DNA of 64,000 nucleotides, from NCBI GenBank assembly GCA_018242485.1, contig JAFEBV010000020.1:124001-188000 (forward strand), read 5' to 3'. This DNA comes from Pseudomonadota bacterium (GTDB lineage: Bacteria; Pseudomonadota; Gammaproteobacteria; Xanthomonadales; Xanthomonadaceae). Below the pieces are notes generated by a model. The model saw only the letters and a program-made list of their open reading frames with translations, was not told the DNA's origin and searched no databases. Of this stretch, positions 44,962-54,555 are shown piece by piece (the first letter of the stretch is position 1; each line of letters begins with the position of its first letter). The position numbers and the translations under genes are program-made.

Positions 44962-46502
44962 GTAATGAACTCCCTCCTGGCTGGCTAAGCGTCCCGCTAA
45001 GCGAAATCTGCCTTCCTGTCTCGCAACGAGGTCCTGATCGCAGTAAGGGAACATTTCGATACATTGACCTTGGGGCAATCGACAACAAAAAGCAGCGCAT
45101 TGCCGATGCGAAGTCTGTTCCAGTTGAAGGTGCACCCTCGCGAGCGAAGCAAAAGGTCAAAGCCGGAGACGTTGTTTTCTCAACGGTCCGCGTCTACCTG
45201 GAAAACATTGCGTCGGTTCCCGAAGACTTGGACGGAGAAATCGCTTCTACGGCATTTTGCGTTCTTCGGCCCCCGAGCGCCATTGATCCGCGATTTCTGT
45301 ACTACTTTGTTACTTCGCGACGGTTCGTCCTCGCGGTGAATAAGCTCCAGCGCGGTAACAGTCCGCCGTCTGTGCAAGAAGGGGACATCCGATCACAAGC
45401 GTTCCCGCTGGCTCCAACCATCGAACACCAGTGCATTGCATCCAAGATAGAAGAGCTCTTCAGCCGCATCGAGGAAGGCGAGCACGCGCTGGAAAGGGCG
45501 CGAAAGCTCGTGGAGCTTTACAGGCAGTCGGTGCTCAAGGCCGCCGTCACCGGCGAACTTACCAGCGCTTGGCGTGAAGAGCACAAAGACAACCTGGAAT
45601 CCGGCGACGCTCTGCTCCAACGTATCCTCATGGCCCGCCGTGCAGCGTGGGAAAAGGCCGAGCTAGACGCGATGATGGCTAAGGGCCGGAGGCCCGCTGA
45701 CGACCACTGGAAACAAAAGTATCAGGAGCCTCCAGCGCTCGACACAACTGGCCTCCCGGCGTTGCCCAACGGGTGGACTTATGCAGGCATTGAGCAGCTG
45801 CTCACCCTCGACAAGGACGCCATGAAAACCGGGCCTTTCGGAAGCCTGCTTCAAAAAAGCGAGCACGTTGCTATCGGCGTTCCGGTGCTAGGTATCGAGA
45901 ACGTCAAGGCGCGGCAGTTCGTATCCGGAAGCAACATCCATATCACAGCCGAGAAAGCCGAAGCGCTCAAAGGATACCGTGCAGCTCCCGGAGACATCGT
46001 GATTTCAAGGTCTGGCACAGTCGGTGAGGTATGCGTCATCCCGGATGGAATTGGCGAAGCCCGAATCTCTACAAACTTGATGAAAGTCACCCTAGCCGAT
46101 AGTGGCTTGCTGCCCGATATGCTTGCGTGTCAGATTTATGGGTCACCAACTGTATTGCGGCGGATCAGAGAAATGTGCAAAGGCAGCACGCGCAATTTCT
46201 TAAATCAGTCGATCCTGCGATCACTTCCTTTCGCAGTCCCGCCGCTAAAAGAACAACAGGCAATACTTAGCCTATTGAGCGCAGCGGAGCACAACATAAG
46301 TTGTCTTGCGGAGCCACTTTACGCGGAAGCTCTAAAGTCTGCCGCACTACGTCAGGCGGTTCTAGGCTACGCATTCGCAGGAAAGTTGGTGAAACAGGAT
46401 CCCACTGACGAACCCGCTTACAACGTCCTAGAACGCATAGCCGCGGAGCGCTGCACATTCGATACTTATCCCAAGCACAACAAAAAGAACACTTCCGGAT
46501 GA
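44958..46502 (+). CDS. hsdS: Type I restriction enzyme, S (specificity) subunit
   Basis: A 514-aa HsdS. It has two target-recognition domains, about residues 1–155 and 255–420, each starting with the typical GW pattern (PPGWLSVPLSEI; LPNGWTYAGIEQL). Conserved helical spacers follow each, the first as KIEELFSRIEEGEHALERA (about 157–175). It sets the DNA sequence that HsdM methylates and HsdR restricts. It overlaps both neighbours by 4 nt. The second recognition half is lower in GC than hsdR. Confidence 0.9.
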   Translation: MSNELPPGWLSVPLSEICLPVSQRGPDRSKGTFRYIDLGAIDNKKQRIADAKSVPVEGAPSRAKQKVKAGDVVFSTVRVYLENIASVPEDLDGEIASTAFCVLRPPSAIDPRFLYYFVTSRRFVLAVNKLQRGNSPPSVQEGDIRSQAFPLAPTIEHQCIASKIEELFSRIEEGEHALERARKLVELYRQSVLKAAVTGELTSAWREEHKDNLESGDALLQRILMARRAAWEKAELDAMMAKGRRPADDHWKQKYQEPPALDTTGLPALPNGWTYAGIEQLLTLDKDAMKTGPFGSLLQKSEHVAIGVPVLGIENVKARQFVSGSNIHITAEKAEALKGYRAAPGDIVISRSGTVGEVCVIPDGIGEARISTNLMKVTLADSGLLPDMLACQIYGSPTVLRRIREMCKGSTRNFLNQSILRSLPFAVPPLKEQQAILSLLSAAEHNISCLAEPLYAEALKSAALRQAVLGYAFAGKLVKQDPTDEPAYNVLERIAAERCTFDTYPKHNKKNTSG

Positions 46503-47992
46503 ACAACTTGAGTTCCACCCACGACAATCTCGTCTCCAAAGTTTGGAACTATGCCCACGTACTGCGAGACCAAGGAATCAGCTACGGAGATTACCTCGAG
46601 CAGATCACCTTCTTGCTGTTCCTCAAAATGGACCAAGAGCGTAGCGAGCACTTGGGCGAACCGTCGATCATCCCTGCCAAATGGCGCTGGCAACAGCTTG
46701 GGCCGTTATCCGGCGATGATCTTGAGCTGCAGTACCGCCATACGCTGGAAGCACTAGCCAAAGAGAAGGGTCTGATTGGGACCATCTTCCGCAAGGCACA
46801 AAACAAGCTCACGGATCCGGCTAAGCTCAAGCGCGTAGTGTCGCTTATCGACGCCGAAACCTGGATCGGCATCGGCGTGGATGTGAAAGGAGCGATTTAT
46901 GAGGGGCTACTCGAGAAGAACGCGGCCGAGGTGAAGTCGGGTGCGGGCCAGTACTTCACGCCCCGCCCGCTAATCAACGCGATGGTCCACCTCATCGATC
47001 CGCGCATCGGCGAAACCGTCCATGACCCGGCCTGCGGCACCGGCGGCTTTCTCCTGTCCGCCTACGATCACATGAAGGTGCAGCCTGGTGCACAGGACCG
47101 CGCGCTGCAGCGCAAACTGCGCGAGAAGTCGCTGAGCGGCACTGACATCGTCGATGAAGTGGTTCGGCTGTGCGGAATGAACCTCTACTTGCACGGCATC
47201 GGCAACGGCGAAAGCCCGATCATGTCTGGGGACGCGCTGGCCGCCGATTCCGGTTACCGCTACGACGTCATTCTCACCAATCCGCCATTCGGCAAGAAGA
47301 GTAGTTACCGTGTGATCGGGGAAGACGGTGGCATAGAGAGTGAGCAGGAAACCTATGAGCGCGGTGACTTCAAGTTCACCACCAGCAACAAGCAGCTCAA
47401 CTTTATGCAGCACATCTTCACGATCATGGAGAGCGACGGTCGCGCTGCAGTAGTGCTACCCGACAACGTCCTGTTCGAGGCAGGCAGCGCCGGCGAGGGC
47501 ATCCGCAAACGATTATTGGAGCAATTTGACTTCCACACCTTGCTGCGCCTGCCCACAGGCATCTTCTATAAGCAAGGCGTCAAGGCGAATGTGCTGTTCT
47601 TTGACAAGCACCCGCCACGCGCCGACGGCAAGCCTAACTCGAAGGATCTCTGGATTTACGATTACCGCACTAATGTGAGTCACACTCTCAAGAAGAATCC
47701 CCTGCAGTCGAGGCACCTGGATGACTTCGCTTCCTGCTATTCGGCCGGCGATCGAAGTCAGCGAAAACAAACCGATCGATTCAAACGCTTCCCGGCTGCG
47801 GACCTACTCAAACGCGACAAGCTGAACCTTGATATCTTCTGGCTCAAGGACGAAAGTCTAGAAGACGTGGACAACCTGCCGCCGCCGGATGAAATAGCAC
47901 TTCAGATTGTTGAGAATCTTCAGGCCGCGTTGGAGGCATTTCAGTCAGTTGCGGAAGAACTGGACAGAAGTCCAAAGACATCGGCTTCGTGA
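46499..47992 (+). CDS. hsdM: Type I restriction enzyme, M (adenine methylase) subunit
   Basis: A 497-aa N6-adenine methyltransferase. The N-terminal HsdM helical domain runs to about residue 130. QYFTPRPL is at about 151, the SAM motif DPACGTGGF at about 176–184, and the catalytic NPPF at 261–264. It completes an hsdR–hsdS–hsdM operon with 4-nt overlaps throughout. This gene order, with the methylase last, is less common than orders beginning with hsdM or hsdR–hsdM. Confidence 0.93.
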   Translation: MNNLSSTHDNLVSKVWNYAHVLRDQGISYGDYLEQITFLLFLKMDQERSEHLGEPSIIPAKWRWQQLGPLSGDDLELQYRHTLEALAKEKGLIGTIFRKAQNKLTDPAKLKRVVSLIDAETWIGIGVDVKGAIYEGLLEKNAAEVKSGAGQYFTPRPLINAMVHLIDPRIGETVHDPACGTGGFLLSAYDHMKVQPGAQDRALQRKLREKSLSGTDIVDEVVRLCGMNLYLHGIGNGESPIMSGDALAADSGYRYDVILTNPPFGKKSSYRVIGEDGGIESEQETYERGDFKFTTSNKQLNFMQHIFTIMESDGRAAVVLPDNVLFEAGSAGEGIRKRLLEQFDFHTLLRLPTGIFYKQGVKANVLFFDKHPPRADGKPNSKDLWIYDYRTNVSHTLKKNPLQSRHLDDFASCYSAGDRSQRKQTDRFKRFPAADLLKRDKLNLDIFWLKDESLEDVDNLPPPDEIALQIVENLQAALEAFQSVAEELDRSPKTSAS

Positions 47993-48049
47993 CCACCTCC
48001 CTCGAAGCGAGCTATCCACACCGAAATCGACCTCTTATCGGAAAAGCAC

Positions 48050-48490
48050 ATGCCCGCACTACGTCACAATGGCCTATCCACTTCGACTTCGGCGGCTATC
48101 GCAGAACACATCATTGGCGATCCGAACACCGCGAAGATAACTTTTTTCGCAACCGAGCCTATGACGACGGGCGATTTTGACCCGCAACGGGACGGGCCTG
48201 AAACGAACCTTCCGCTTATGGTTGCCCTGGCGGAATACAACATCCCGGGGTTCGAACCCATCTATCTCGTTTTTGACGGAAACTTCCTTACTCGAGTGCG
48301 CCAGCCTCGGAAAGCGGAAGTTGATGCCGTCCTCGACGTAGCTAAGAATTCAAGCAAAGCTTACTTCTCGTCGACCCGCGCACCCTTTACTTCAGGACTA
48401 TCACCGGAAGTCGCCGCTAACGTGTTATCTAACTTGGTGAGTTTCCGACTCGACGGATCATCTTTACCTGCCTACGAGCGACTTTTCTAG
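48050..48490 (+). CDS. Unknown protein downstream of the type I RM operon
   Basis: A 146-aa protein from ATG 48050, preceded by GGAAAAG, 57 nt after hsdM on the same strand. It has a mixed alpha/beta pattern with PIYLVFDGNFLTRVR in the middle and a Ser/Thr-rich C-terminal part. I recognise no family and no membrane segment. It may form a two-gene unit with the next gene. Confidence 0.5.
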   Translation: MPALRHNGLSTSTSAAIAEHIIGDPNTAKITFFATEPMTTGDFDPQRDGPETNLPLMVALAEYNIPGFEPIYLVFDGNFLTRVRQPRKAEVDAVLDVAKNSSKAYFSSTRAPFTSGLSPEVAANVLSNLVSFRLDGSSLPAYERLF

Positions 48491-48528
48491 CTGTTGCAAA
48501 CGGTGCTATCCGATCTTGGGGTGTCGAA

Positions 48529-49311
48529 ATGAAAGCAGACCGTCGACCACTTTATGCGGATCAATTCAGTTCAATTAAATGGGAAAAGCATGGGACTCGC
48601 TTGCGGCTCGATCCTGAGGTCACTGCCCTCTTCAAGTACTCTGTGTACCGTTACGCGACTATTGCAGAAGCGCTGGCACTTCTCGATGGACAAATGACGT
48701 TCGCTACGCCAAGTAAGTGGCAGGACAAATATGAGTCGCACCTGGCTGATCAGCTATTTGCGGCTGGAAAGCCGTTGAGTAAGGCGGTGCCGTTTGTAAA
48801 GTGCTTCTCTGTTGACTATTCCTCTGAGGCGATGTGGCGCACTTATTCAGGCCCTGGGGGAATCGTCAGAATGAGCATAAAGCTACCCGACTTGATTGCT
48901 GGCCTCGATCAATCAGAGTTGCCAAAGGACATTGAGCTCTATGTCGGCAGAGTAAGATACATGGAGCCGAAAAAAATTCGAACGGAAATAGACGCGTTGA
49001 AAAAATCTAGTTCCTCAGTTAGACGCGCGAGCACCATGGCTGCTCTTTTGATGAAGCGCCAAGGCTTCTCGTTTGAAAACGAGATTCGCATCGCGTTCAC
49101 TCCTAGAGCCAAGAGAGGCTCTTCGAGTAGTTTTAGTGTTCAAGGATTTCCGATAACAGCGATGAGTCGAATGTTGCTAGATCCTTATTTGCCTGAATGG
49201 CAAACGGAAGAGTTAAAAAAGCTTTTCAAGATGCGGCTCGCCGTGCCATTCAAGGTTCATCGTTCTTCGTTCAATGCGCACCCAGTAGATCTAGAGGATC
49301 ACCGAGCGTGA
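48529..49311 (+). CDS. DUF2971-like protein
   Basis: A 260-aa protein with the DUF2971 pattern. LFKYSVY near residue 34 is followed by a hydrophobic/aromatic stretch (DGQMTFATPSKWQDKYESHL), then VKCFS, MWRTYSGPGGIVRMSI and, near the C-terminus, FENEIRIAF. DUF2971 genes are often found in bacterial accessory regions near defence genes; the biochemical role is not established. It starts 38 nt after the previous gene and is the last gene of the island before putA. Its end lies about 50 nt from the candidate right-end repeat. Confidence 0.6.
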   Translation: MKADRRPLYADQFSSIKWEKHGTRLRLDPEVTALFKYSVYRYATIAEALALLDGQMTFATPSKWQDKYESHLADQLFAAGKPLSKAVPFVKCFSVDYSSEAMWRTYSGPGGIVRMSIKLPDLIAGLDQSELPKDIELYVGRVRYMEPKKIRTEIDALKKSSSSVRRASTMAALLMKRQGFSFENEIRIAFTPRAKRGSSSSFSVQGFPITAMSRMLLDPYLPEWQTEELKKLFKMRLAVPFKVHRSSFNAHPVDLEDHRA

Positions 49312-49361
49312 TGGTCGCGACAGCGCTCCGCATCGTTCGACGCTCCCGGGGCATGTAAGAA

Positions 49362-49372
49362 AAGTATCCATG
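49362..49372. repeat. Right-end copy of the 11-bp direct repeat
   Basis: AAGTATCCATG here equals 20991–21001 in the same orientation. Between it and putA the 237 nt look host-like and hold a GATTGCGCAATC palindrome (49494–49505) but no gene; the putA promoter should be here. Confidence 0.4.
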
Positions 49373-49609
49373 GAGGTTGTATGCTCCCAGTACAGCAACT
49401 TCTGCCAAGAACCCCCAGCGCCATTGCGGCTGACGGCATGTATCCAGTTGCCAGCTAGCTGCTTGAAGTGCGGGTGACTCGAGTTTCGCATGCGATTGCG
49501 CAATCTTTTGTCTGGTCGGAGCCCGCACGGCCGTTGCGTGTCGCGCCCGTTCGTGTTCTTCGTGGCTGGTAGACTCTCCATGCGCACCCCATCCGCTACC
49601 GGATCGTAA

Positions 49610-52600
49610 GTGACCGACATCCTGCGACCTGAGCTGCCGCCACCCGGCGACCCGCTGCGCGAGGCCATCACTGCGGCGTGGCTGCGCGACGAGAACGAGC
49701 ACGTCGGCGAGTTGCTGGCCGCCGCGCGCTTCTCGCCGCAGGACAGTTCGATCGTCGAGCGCACCGCCGCCGGGCTGGTCGAACGCGTGCGCACGCGCGC
49801 GCAGGATCAGGGCGTGATCGAAGCCTTCATGCGCCAGTACGACCTGTCCTCCGAGGAAGGCGTGCTGCTGATGTGCGTGGCCGAGGCGCTGCTGCGCATC
49901 CCCGATCAGGCCACCGCCGACCGGCTGATCCGCGACAAGCTCGGCGATGCCGACTGGGAAGCGCATCTGGGCAAGAGCGATTCGTTGCTGGTCAACGCAT
50001 CGAGCTGGGGGCTGATGCTGACCGGGCGCATGGTCGGGCTGGCCGGCGAGACCCGGCGCAACGCCATCGGCGCCCTGCGCCGGCTGGTCGGCCGCGCCGG
50101 CGAGCCGGTGATCCGCCTCGCGGTGCGGCAGGCGATGCGCATCATGGGCCACCAGTTCGTGATGGGCCGCAGCATCGGCGAGGCGCTGGCGCGCAGCCGC
50201 AAGGCCGGGGACGACTACCGGCATTCCTTCGACATGCTCGGCGAGGGCGCCTTCACCCGCGCCGACGCCGCGCGTTATCTGGAGGCCTATCGCAAGGCCA
50301 TCCTCGCCATCGGCGCCAGCGGCCCGAAAGGCAGTTGGCAGGGCTTGGACGTGTTCGCTGCGCCGTCGATCTCGGTGAAACTCTCCGCCCTGCATCCGCG
50401 CTACGAGCACGCCAAGCGCGCCCGCGTGCACGCCGAACTCACCCCGCGCGTGCTCGATCTGGCGCAGTTGGCGAAGCAGCAGGGGATCGGCTTCACCATC
50501 GATGCCGAGGAATCCGATCGCCTCGAACTATCGCTGGACGTGATCCTCGGTGCCTTCGCCGACGCCTCGCTGGCCGGCTGGAACGGTTATGGGCTGGCCG
50601 TGCAGGCCTACCAGAAGCGCGCGCCGTTCGTGCTCGACGCGCTGATCGACGCCGCCCGCCGCGCCGGCCGGCGCATGCCGGTGCGCCTGGTGAAGGGCGC
50701 GTACTGGGATTCGGAAATCAAGCGCAGCCAGATCGACGGCCTGCCCGGCTATCCGGTGCTCACGCGCAAGCCCAACACCGATGTCAGCTATCTGGCCTGC
50801 GCGAAGAAGATGCTCGGCGCGACCGACGCGCTGTACCCGATGTTCGCCACCCACAACGCGCACACGCTGGCCGCGATCCACCACATGGCGCGGCAGATGC
50901 ACCGCGACTGGGGCGGCGATCCGCGCGCGGCACCGTACGAGTACCAGAAGCTGCACGGCATGGGCGACGACCTCTACCGCGAGGTGGTCGGCAAGGATCA
51001 TCTCGGCGTGGCCTGCCGGGTGTACGCGCCGGTCGGCTCGCACGAGGATCTGCTGCCTTATCTGGTGCGCCGGTTGCTGGAAAACGGCGCCAATTCCAGC
51101 TTCGTCAACCGCATCACCGATGCAGCGATCGCGCCGTCCGCGCTGGTCGCCGACCCGACCGTGGTGGTCGCCGGTTTCGCCGACTGCAAACATCCCAACA
51201 TTCCGCTGCCGCGCGCGTTGTACGGTGCCGGGAGGATCAATTCGATGGGCGTCAATCTCGCCAACGATCAGGAACTGCGCGCGCTCGCGCAGCGCATCAA
51301 CGACGCCAGCGGGCCGTGGACGGCCGCGCCGCTGGTGCCCGGCGCCAGCACCACCGGCACCCAGATCACCACCACCAGCCCGGCCGACCGCCGGCGCATG
51401 GTCGGTCACTGGCTGACCTCCGACGCGGCCACGGTCGAGCGCGCGCTGGCCAATGCGAGCGCCGCGCACGCCGACTGGGACGCGGTACCCGCCGCCGACC
51501 GCGCGACCTTCCTCGAACACGCCGCCGACCTGCTGGAAGCGCGCCTGCCCGAGTTCATCGCGCTGTGCACGCGCGAGGCCGGCAAGACGCTGGCCGACGG
51601 CGTGGCCGAGGTGCGCGAGGCGGTGGACTTCCTGCGCTATTACGCACAACAAGCGCGCGCCGTTCTCGCCGAGCCGGAGAAACTGCCCGGCCCGACTGGC
51701 GAATCCAACGAACTGCACCTGCACGGGCGCGGCGTGTTCGTGTGCATCAGCCCGTGGAACTTCCCGCTGGCGATTTTCATCGGCCAGATCGCCGCCGCGC
51801 TGGTCGCCGGCAACACGGTGATCGCCAAACCCGCCGAGCAGACCAACCTGATCGGCTATGCGGCGGTGAAGCTGCTGCACGAGGCCGGCGTGCCCGAAGC
51901 CGTGCTGCAATTCCTGCCCGGCGACGGCGCCACCGTCGGCGCCGCGCTGACCCGCGATCCGCGCGTGGCCGGCGTGGCCTTCACCGGCTCGACCGAGACC
52001 GCGCGTGCGATCAACCGTGCGCTGGCCGCCCGCGACGCCGCGATCGGCGTGCTGATCGCCGAGACCGGCGGGCAGAACGCGATGATCGCCGATTCCTCCG
52101 CCCTGCCCGAGCAACTGGTGAAGGACGCGATGACCTCGGCCTTCGGTTCGGCCGGACAGCGCTGCTCGGCCGCGCGCGTGCTGTTCGTGCAGGCCGACAT
52201 CGCCGACAAGGTGATCGGCATGCTCGCCGGGGCGATGGATGAACTCGTGGTCGACGATCCGGCCCTGTTGTCCACCGACATCGGCCCGGTGATCGACGCC
52301 GACGCGCTGAAGATCCTCAGCGACCACGCCGCGCGCATGGATCGCGAGGCCAAACTCATCAAGACCGCCAAGCTCGGCGAAGGCACGGCGGATGGCACGT
52401 TCTTCGCTCCGCGCGCGTATGAACTCAAATCGCTCGACCAGCTCACTCGCGAAGTGTTCGGCCCGGTGCTGCACGTGATCCGCTATGCCGCCGGCGATCT
52501 GGACAAGGTGATCGACGCGATCAATGCCACCGGCTACGGTCTCACGCTGGGCATCCATTCGCGCATCGACGCCACCGTCGAGCGCATCGCCACGCGGGTG

Positions 52601-52801
52601 AAGGCCGGCAATTGCTACGTCAACCGCAACATGATCGGCGCGGTGGTCGGCGTGCAACCGTTCGGCGGCGAGGGCCTGTCCGGCACCGGCCCCAAGGCCG
52701 GCGGCCCGCACTACCTGCTGCGCTTCGTCACCGAACGCACGCGCACCGTCAACACCACCGCCGCCGGCGGCAACGCCTCGCTGCTGACATTGGGTGAGTG
52801 A
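49610..52801 (+). CDS. putA: Bifunctional proline dehydrogenase / P5C dehydrogenase
   Basis: PutA oxidises proline to glutamate. The 1063-aa protein has a FAD-dependent proline dehydrogenase barrel (about residues 180–460; [25 protein letters not shown]). An NAD-dependent aldehyde dehydrogenase domain follows (about 540–1040; [19 protein letters not shown], catalytic Cys in [20 protein letters not shown]). It lacks the N-terminal ribbon-helix-helix DNA-binding domain of the 1320-aa E. coli protein, so it should not repress its own gene. The GTG at 49610 is the start because an in-frame TAA stands just upstream at 49607–49609. Confidence 0.95.
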   Translation: MTDILRPELPPPGDPLREAITAAWLRDENEHVGELLAAARFSPQDSSIVERTAAGLVERVRTRAQDQGVIEAFMRQYDLSSEEGVLLMCVAEALLRIPDQATADRLIRDKLGDADWEAHLGKSDSLLVNASSWGLMLTGRMVGLAGETRRNAIGALRRLVGRAGEPVIRLAVRQAMRIMGHQFVMGRSIGEALARSRKAGDDYRHSFDMLGEGAFTRADAARYLEAYRKAILAIGASGPKGSWQGLDVFAAPSISVKLSALHPRYEHAKRARVHAELTPRVLDLAQLAKQQGIGFTIDAEESDRLELSLDVILGAFADASLAGWNGYGLAVQAYQKRAPFVLDALIDAARRAGRRMPVRLVKGAYWDSEIKRSQIDGLPGYPVLTRKPNTDVSYLACAKKMLGATDALYPMFATHNAHTLAAIHHMARQMHRDWGGDPRAAPYEYQKLHGMGDDLYREVVGKDHLGVACRVYAPVGSHEDLLPYLVRRLLENGANSSFVNRITDAAIAPSALVADPTVVVAGFADCKHPNIPLPRALYGAGRINSMGVNLANDQELRALAQRINDASGPWTAAPLVPGASTTGTQITTTSPADRRRMVGHWLTSDAATVERALANASAAHADWDAVPAADRATFLEHAADLLEARLPEFIALCTREAGKTLADGVAEVREAVDFLRYYAQQARAVLAEPEKLPGPTGESNELHLHGRGVFVCISPWNFPLAIFIGQIAAALVAGNTVIAKPAEQTNLIGYAAVKLLHEAGVPEAVLQFLPGDGATVGAALTRDPRVAGVAFTGSTETARAINRALAARDAAIGVLIAETGGQNAMIADSSALPEQLVKDAMTSAFGSAGQRCSAARVLFVQADIADKVIGMLAGAMDELVVDDPALLSTDIGPVIDADALKILSDHAARMDREAKLIKTAKLGEGTADGTFFAPRAYELKSLDQLTREVFGPVLHVIRYAAGDLDKVIDAINATGYGLTLGIHSRIDATVERIATRVKAGNCYVNRNMIGAVVGVQPFGGEGLSGTGPKAGGPHYLLRFVTERTRTVNTTAAGGNASLLTLGE

Positions 52802-52867
52802 GCGCGTTTGCGCGGCACTGCTGCGCGCGCTCACGAACCCGAAGCGCGTGAGCGCAGGCCCCAACGC

Positions 52868-52917
52868 CGTCATTCCGGGGCTGTCCGCGCTGTTTGCGGA
52901 CAGAACCCGGAATCCAG
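52868..52917. repeat. 50-bp palindromic dispersed repeat, copy 2
   Basis: Identical to 1573–1622. It lies between the convergent putA and fadL-like genes, typical for REP-type elements. Confidence 0.8.
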
Positions 52918-52931
52918 CGACTTTTTGACAG

Positions 52932-52963
52932 CCGAAAAAAGAAACCCCGCCGTAGCGGGGTTT
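52932..52963 (-). terminator. Rho-independent terminator
   Basis: AAACCCCGC-CGTA-GCGGGGTTT is a perfect 9-bp hairpin at 52942–52963. Read on the minus strand it is followed by CTTTTTTC, ending the fadL-like transcript. It may also stop putA transcription from the other side. Confidence 0.85.
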
Positions 52964-52993
52964 CCGGAGTGTCGCGCGGCGCTGACCGCTGGT

Positions 52994-54310
52994 TCAGAAC
53001 GCGAACGTCGCCGACACGCCGAACAGGTTGGCATCACCGTTGTAGTTGCCCACCAAGGTGGAGCGGGTGACGGCAAGGTCGTTCACCGACGTCTTGGTGA
53101 TCGACACGTAGCTGTAACCGGCGTTGAAGGTCACCTTGTCGTTCGGCATCCAGCCCAGTCCGATCGAGTACTGGTTGCGGTTGCCGTCCGGCAAGCGCGG
53201 ATCGCGCCAGGTGTTGTTGGTCGGGGTCTGGTCATGCCCGTAACCGGCGCGCAGCACCCAATGCGGATCGAACTGCCAGTCCATGCCGATCGCAAAGGCG
53301 GTGGTGTCTTTCCAGTTGAAGGTCTCGGTCGAGGTCGGCGTATTGTCGCCAAAAACCACGACCAGATTCTTCAGTGAACTCCAGTTGGTGCGCTCGACGC
53401 TGGCCGACAGGGTAAAGGTGTCGCTGAGCTTCTGCGACGCGCTCAGGGTCACCACGCTGGGCGTGGCCACGCTGGTCATCGCCGTCGTTTCGGGGTCGAA
53501 AATGCCCGCGGGGAAAAGCGGACTGTACAGCCCCTTGGTGAAAGACGCCTTGCCGTCGATGGAATGGTTGATCTTCGAACGGTAGTTCAGGCCGATGTTG
53601 GTGTCCTTGCTCGGGCTGAACAGCACGCCGATGTCCCAACCCCAGTTGCTGTCGTTGCCCTTGATCCGCGCCGTGCCATCAACCTGCGTCTGGCACACCG
53701 GGCACCCACCCTTCAAGGCGATTGCACCGAAGTCCACCGCATTGGTCAGCTCGGCGTCGAGGCGCTGGTAGATCACGCTGGCACCGACCGAGAACATGTC
53801 GTTGAACTTGTAGGCACCGGCCACGGTGATGTCCACCGTCTTCACATCCGACTTCAATGCCTGATAACGGCCCACCCAATTGATGTCGTTGTATTCGGTT
53901 TTCAGGCCGAACGGCGCGGTGACGGATGCGCCGAGGGTGAAACCGTTGCCGAACGGGATGATCGCGTGGAACGCCGGTACCGGCGCGGTATCGCCGAGAT
54001 CGCCGCCGTTGCCGCCGGTCAGCGGGCGACCGAGGACATCCACACCGCCGCCGGTGAAATGACCGCTCAGATCGATCAGGGTCAGATCGGTCTGCACCGT
54101 GGTCTGGCCAAACAGCGACATCGCCGCCGGATTGTTGGCCACCACCGCGGCATCGCCCCAGTCCGAGCCCGAACCGGCCATCGAACGCGACATCGCCTGA
54201 ATGCTGTCTTCGCGGATCTGGAATCCGCTGGCCATCGCCTGCGTGCAGGCGAGCGCCGCCACGACCGCGATCGCCAGCGTGGAAGCCATCATGGAATGGG
54301 ATTTGCGCAT
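52994..54310 (-). CDS. FadL-family outer-membrane transport protein
   Basis: An outer-membrane beta-barrel of 438 aa that takes up long-chain fatty acids or other hydrophobic compounds. A signal peptide (MRKSHSMMAS…CTQAMAS) precedes the FadL-type N-terminal hatch region (GFQIREDSIQAMSRSMAG, VVANNPAAMSLFG). The rest is alternating beta strands, ending in the terminal Phe that barrel assembly requires. The start at 54310 is supported by GGAGAG upstream. The protein has a Cys pair (GGCPVCQTQ), unusual for an outer-membrane barrel. Substrate unknown. Confidence 0.88.
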   Translation of the reverse strand: MRKSHSMMASTLAIAVVAALACTQAMASGFQIREDSIQAMSRSMAGSGSDWGDAAVVANNPAAMSLFGQTTVQTDLTLIDLSGHFTGGGVDVLGRPLTGGNGGDLGDTAPVPAFHAIIPFGNGFTLGASVTAPFGLKTEYNDINWVGRYQALKSDVKTVDITVAGAYKFNDMFSVGASVIYQRLDAELTNAVDFGAIALKGGCPVCQTQVDGTARIKGNDSNWGWDIGVLFSPSKDTNIGLNYRSKINHSIDGKASFTKGLYSPLFPAGIFDPETTAMTSVATPSVVTLSASQKLSDTFTLSASVERTNWSSLKNLVVVFGDNTPTSTETFNWKDTTAFAIGMDWQFDPHWVLRAGYGHDQTPTNNTWRDPRLPDGNRNQYSIGLGWMPNDKVTFNAGYSYVSITKTSVNDLAVTRSTLVGNYNGDANLFGVSATFAF

Positions 54311-54555
54311 GTCTGCAATCTCTCCGCTGAATGATGAATCCGGGAAAGGCCGTCGCGTCGGCGCACGGGGCGCCACCTGAAACCGCCTTGCGGTCGGGAT
54401 CCTCGACCGCGCCGCATACCGCACCGTACTGGAGCGTCTGGCGTATTATGCCTTAACTAATATCTAACATCAAACCAGCGCGTGCAAGTGCCGCGTCGGG
54501 GATTCGGATGGCACACTGGCAGGCTCACGTCCTCGGGTCCGCCATCGCCGCCGCC

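Larger units (their letters stand above)
20930..49400. mobile_element. Accessory defence island with a multi-recombinase module
   Basis: About 28.5 kb between nrdJb and putA with lower GC and different codon choice, especially from 21 to 26.7 kb. The left end holds three tyrosine-recombinase-like genes and a small partner gene. The cargo is an Avs-like gene, two HEPN-motif genes, Hachiman, an AlbA_2 protein, an XRE pair, type I restriction-modification and two unknown genes. This layout resembles Tn554-type and gamma-mobile-trio islands. I see no tRNA at either end and no conjugation genes. The exact ends are uncertain; an 11-bp direct repeat at 20991–21001 and 49362–49372 is the best candidate. 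Some cargo, such as hsdR, is GC-rich like the host, so the island is a mosaic. Confidence 0.8.

Noticed and set aside
49580..49609. Upstream ATG extending putA
   Set aside because: The frame ATG…TCG TAA closes just before the GTG start, so putA cannot begin there. A 9-codon leader peptide is possible but unsupported.
20930..49609. tRNA-targeted integration or a conjugative element
   Set aside because: I found no tRNA-like sequence at either end and no relaxase, type IV secretion or replication genes.
50528..52873. A 781-codon open frame opposite putA
   Set aside because: Antisense shadow with no recognisable domain; putA is unmistakable.
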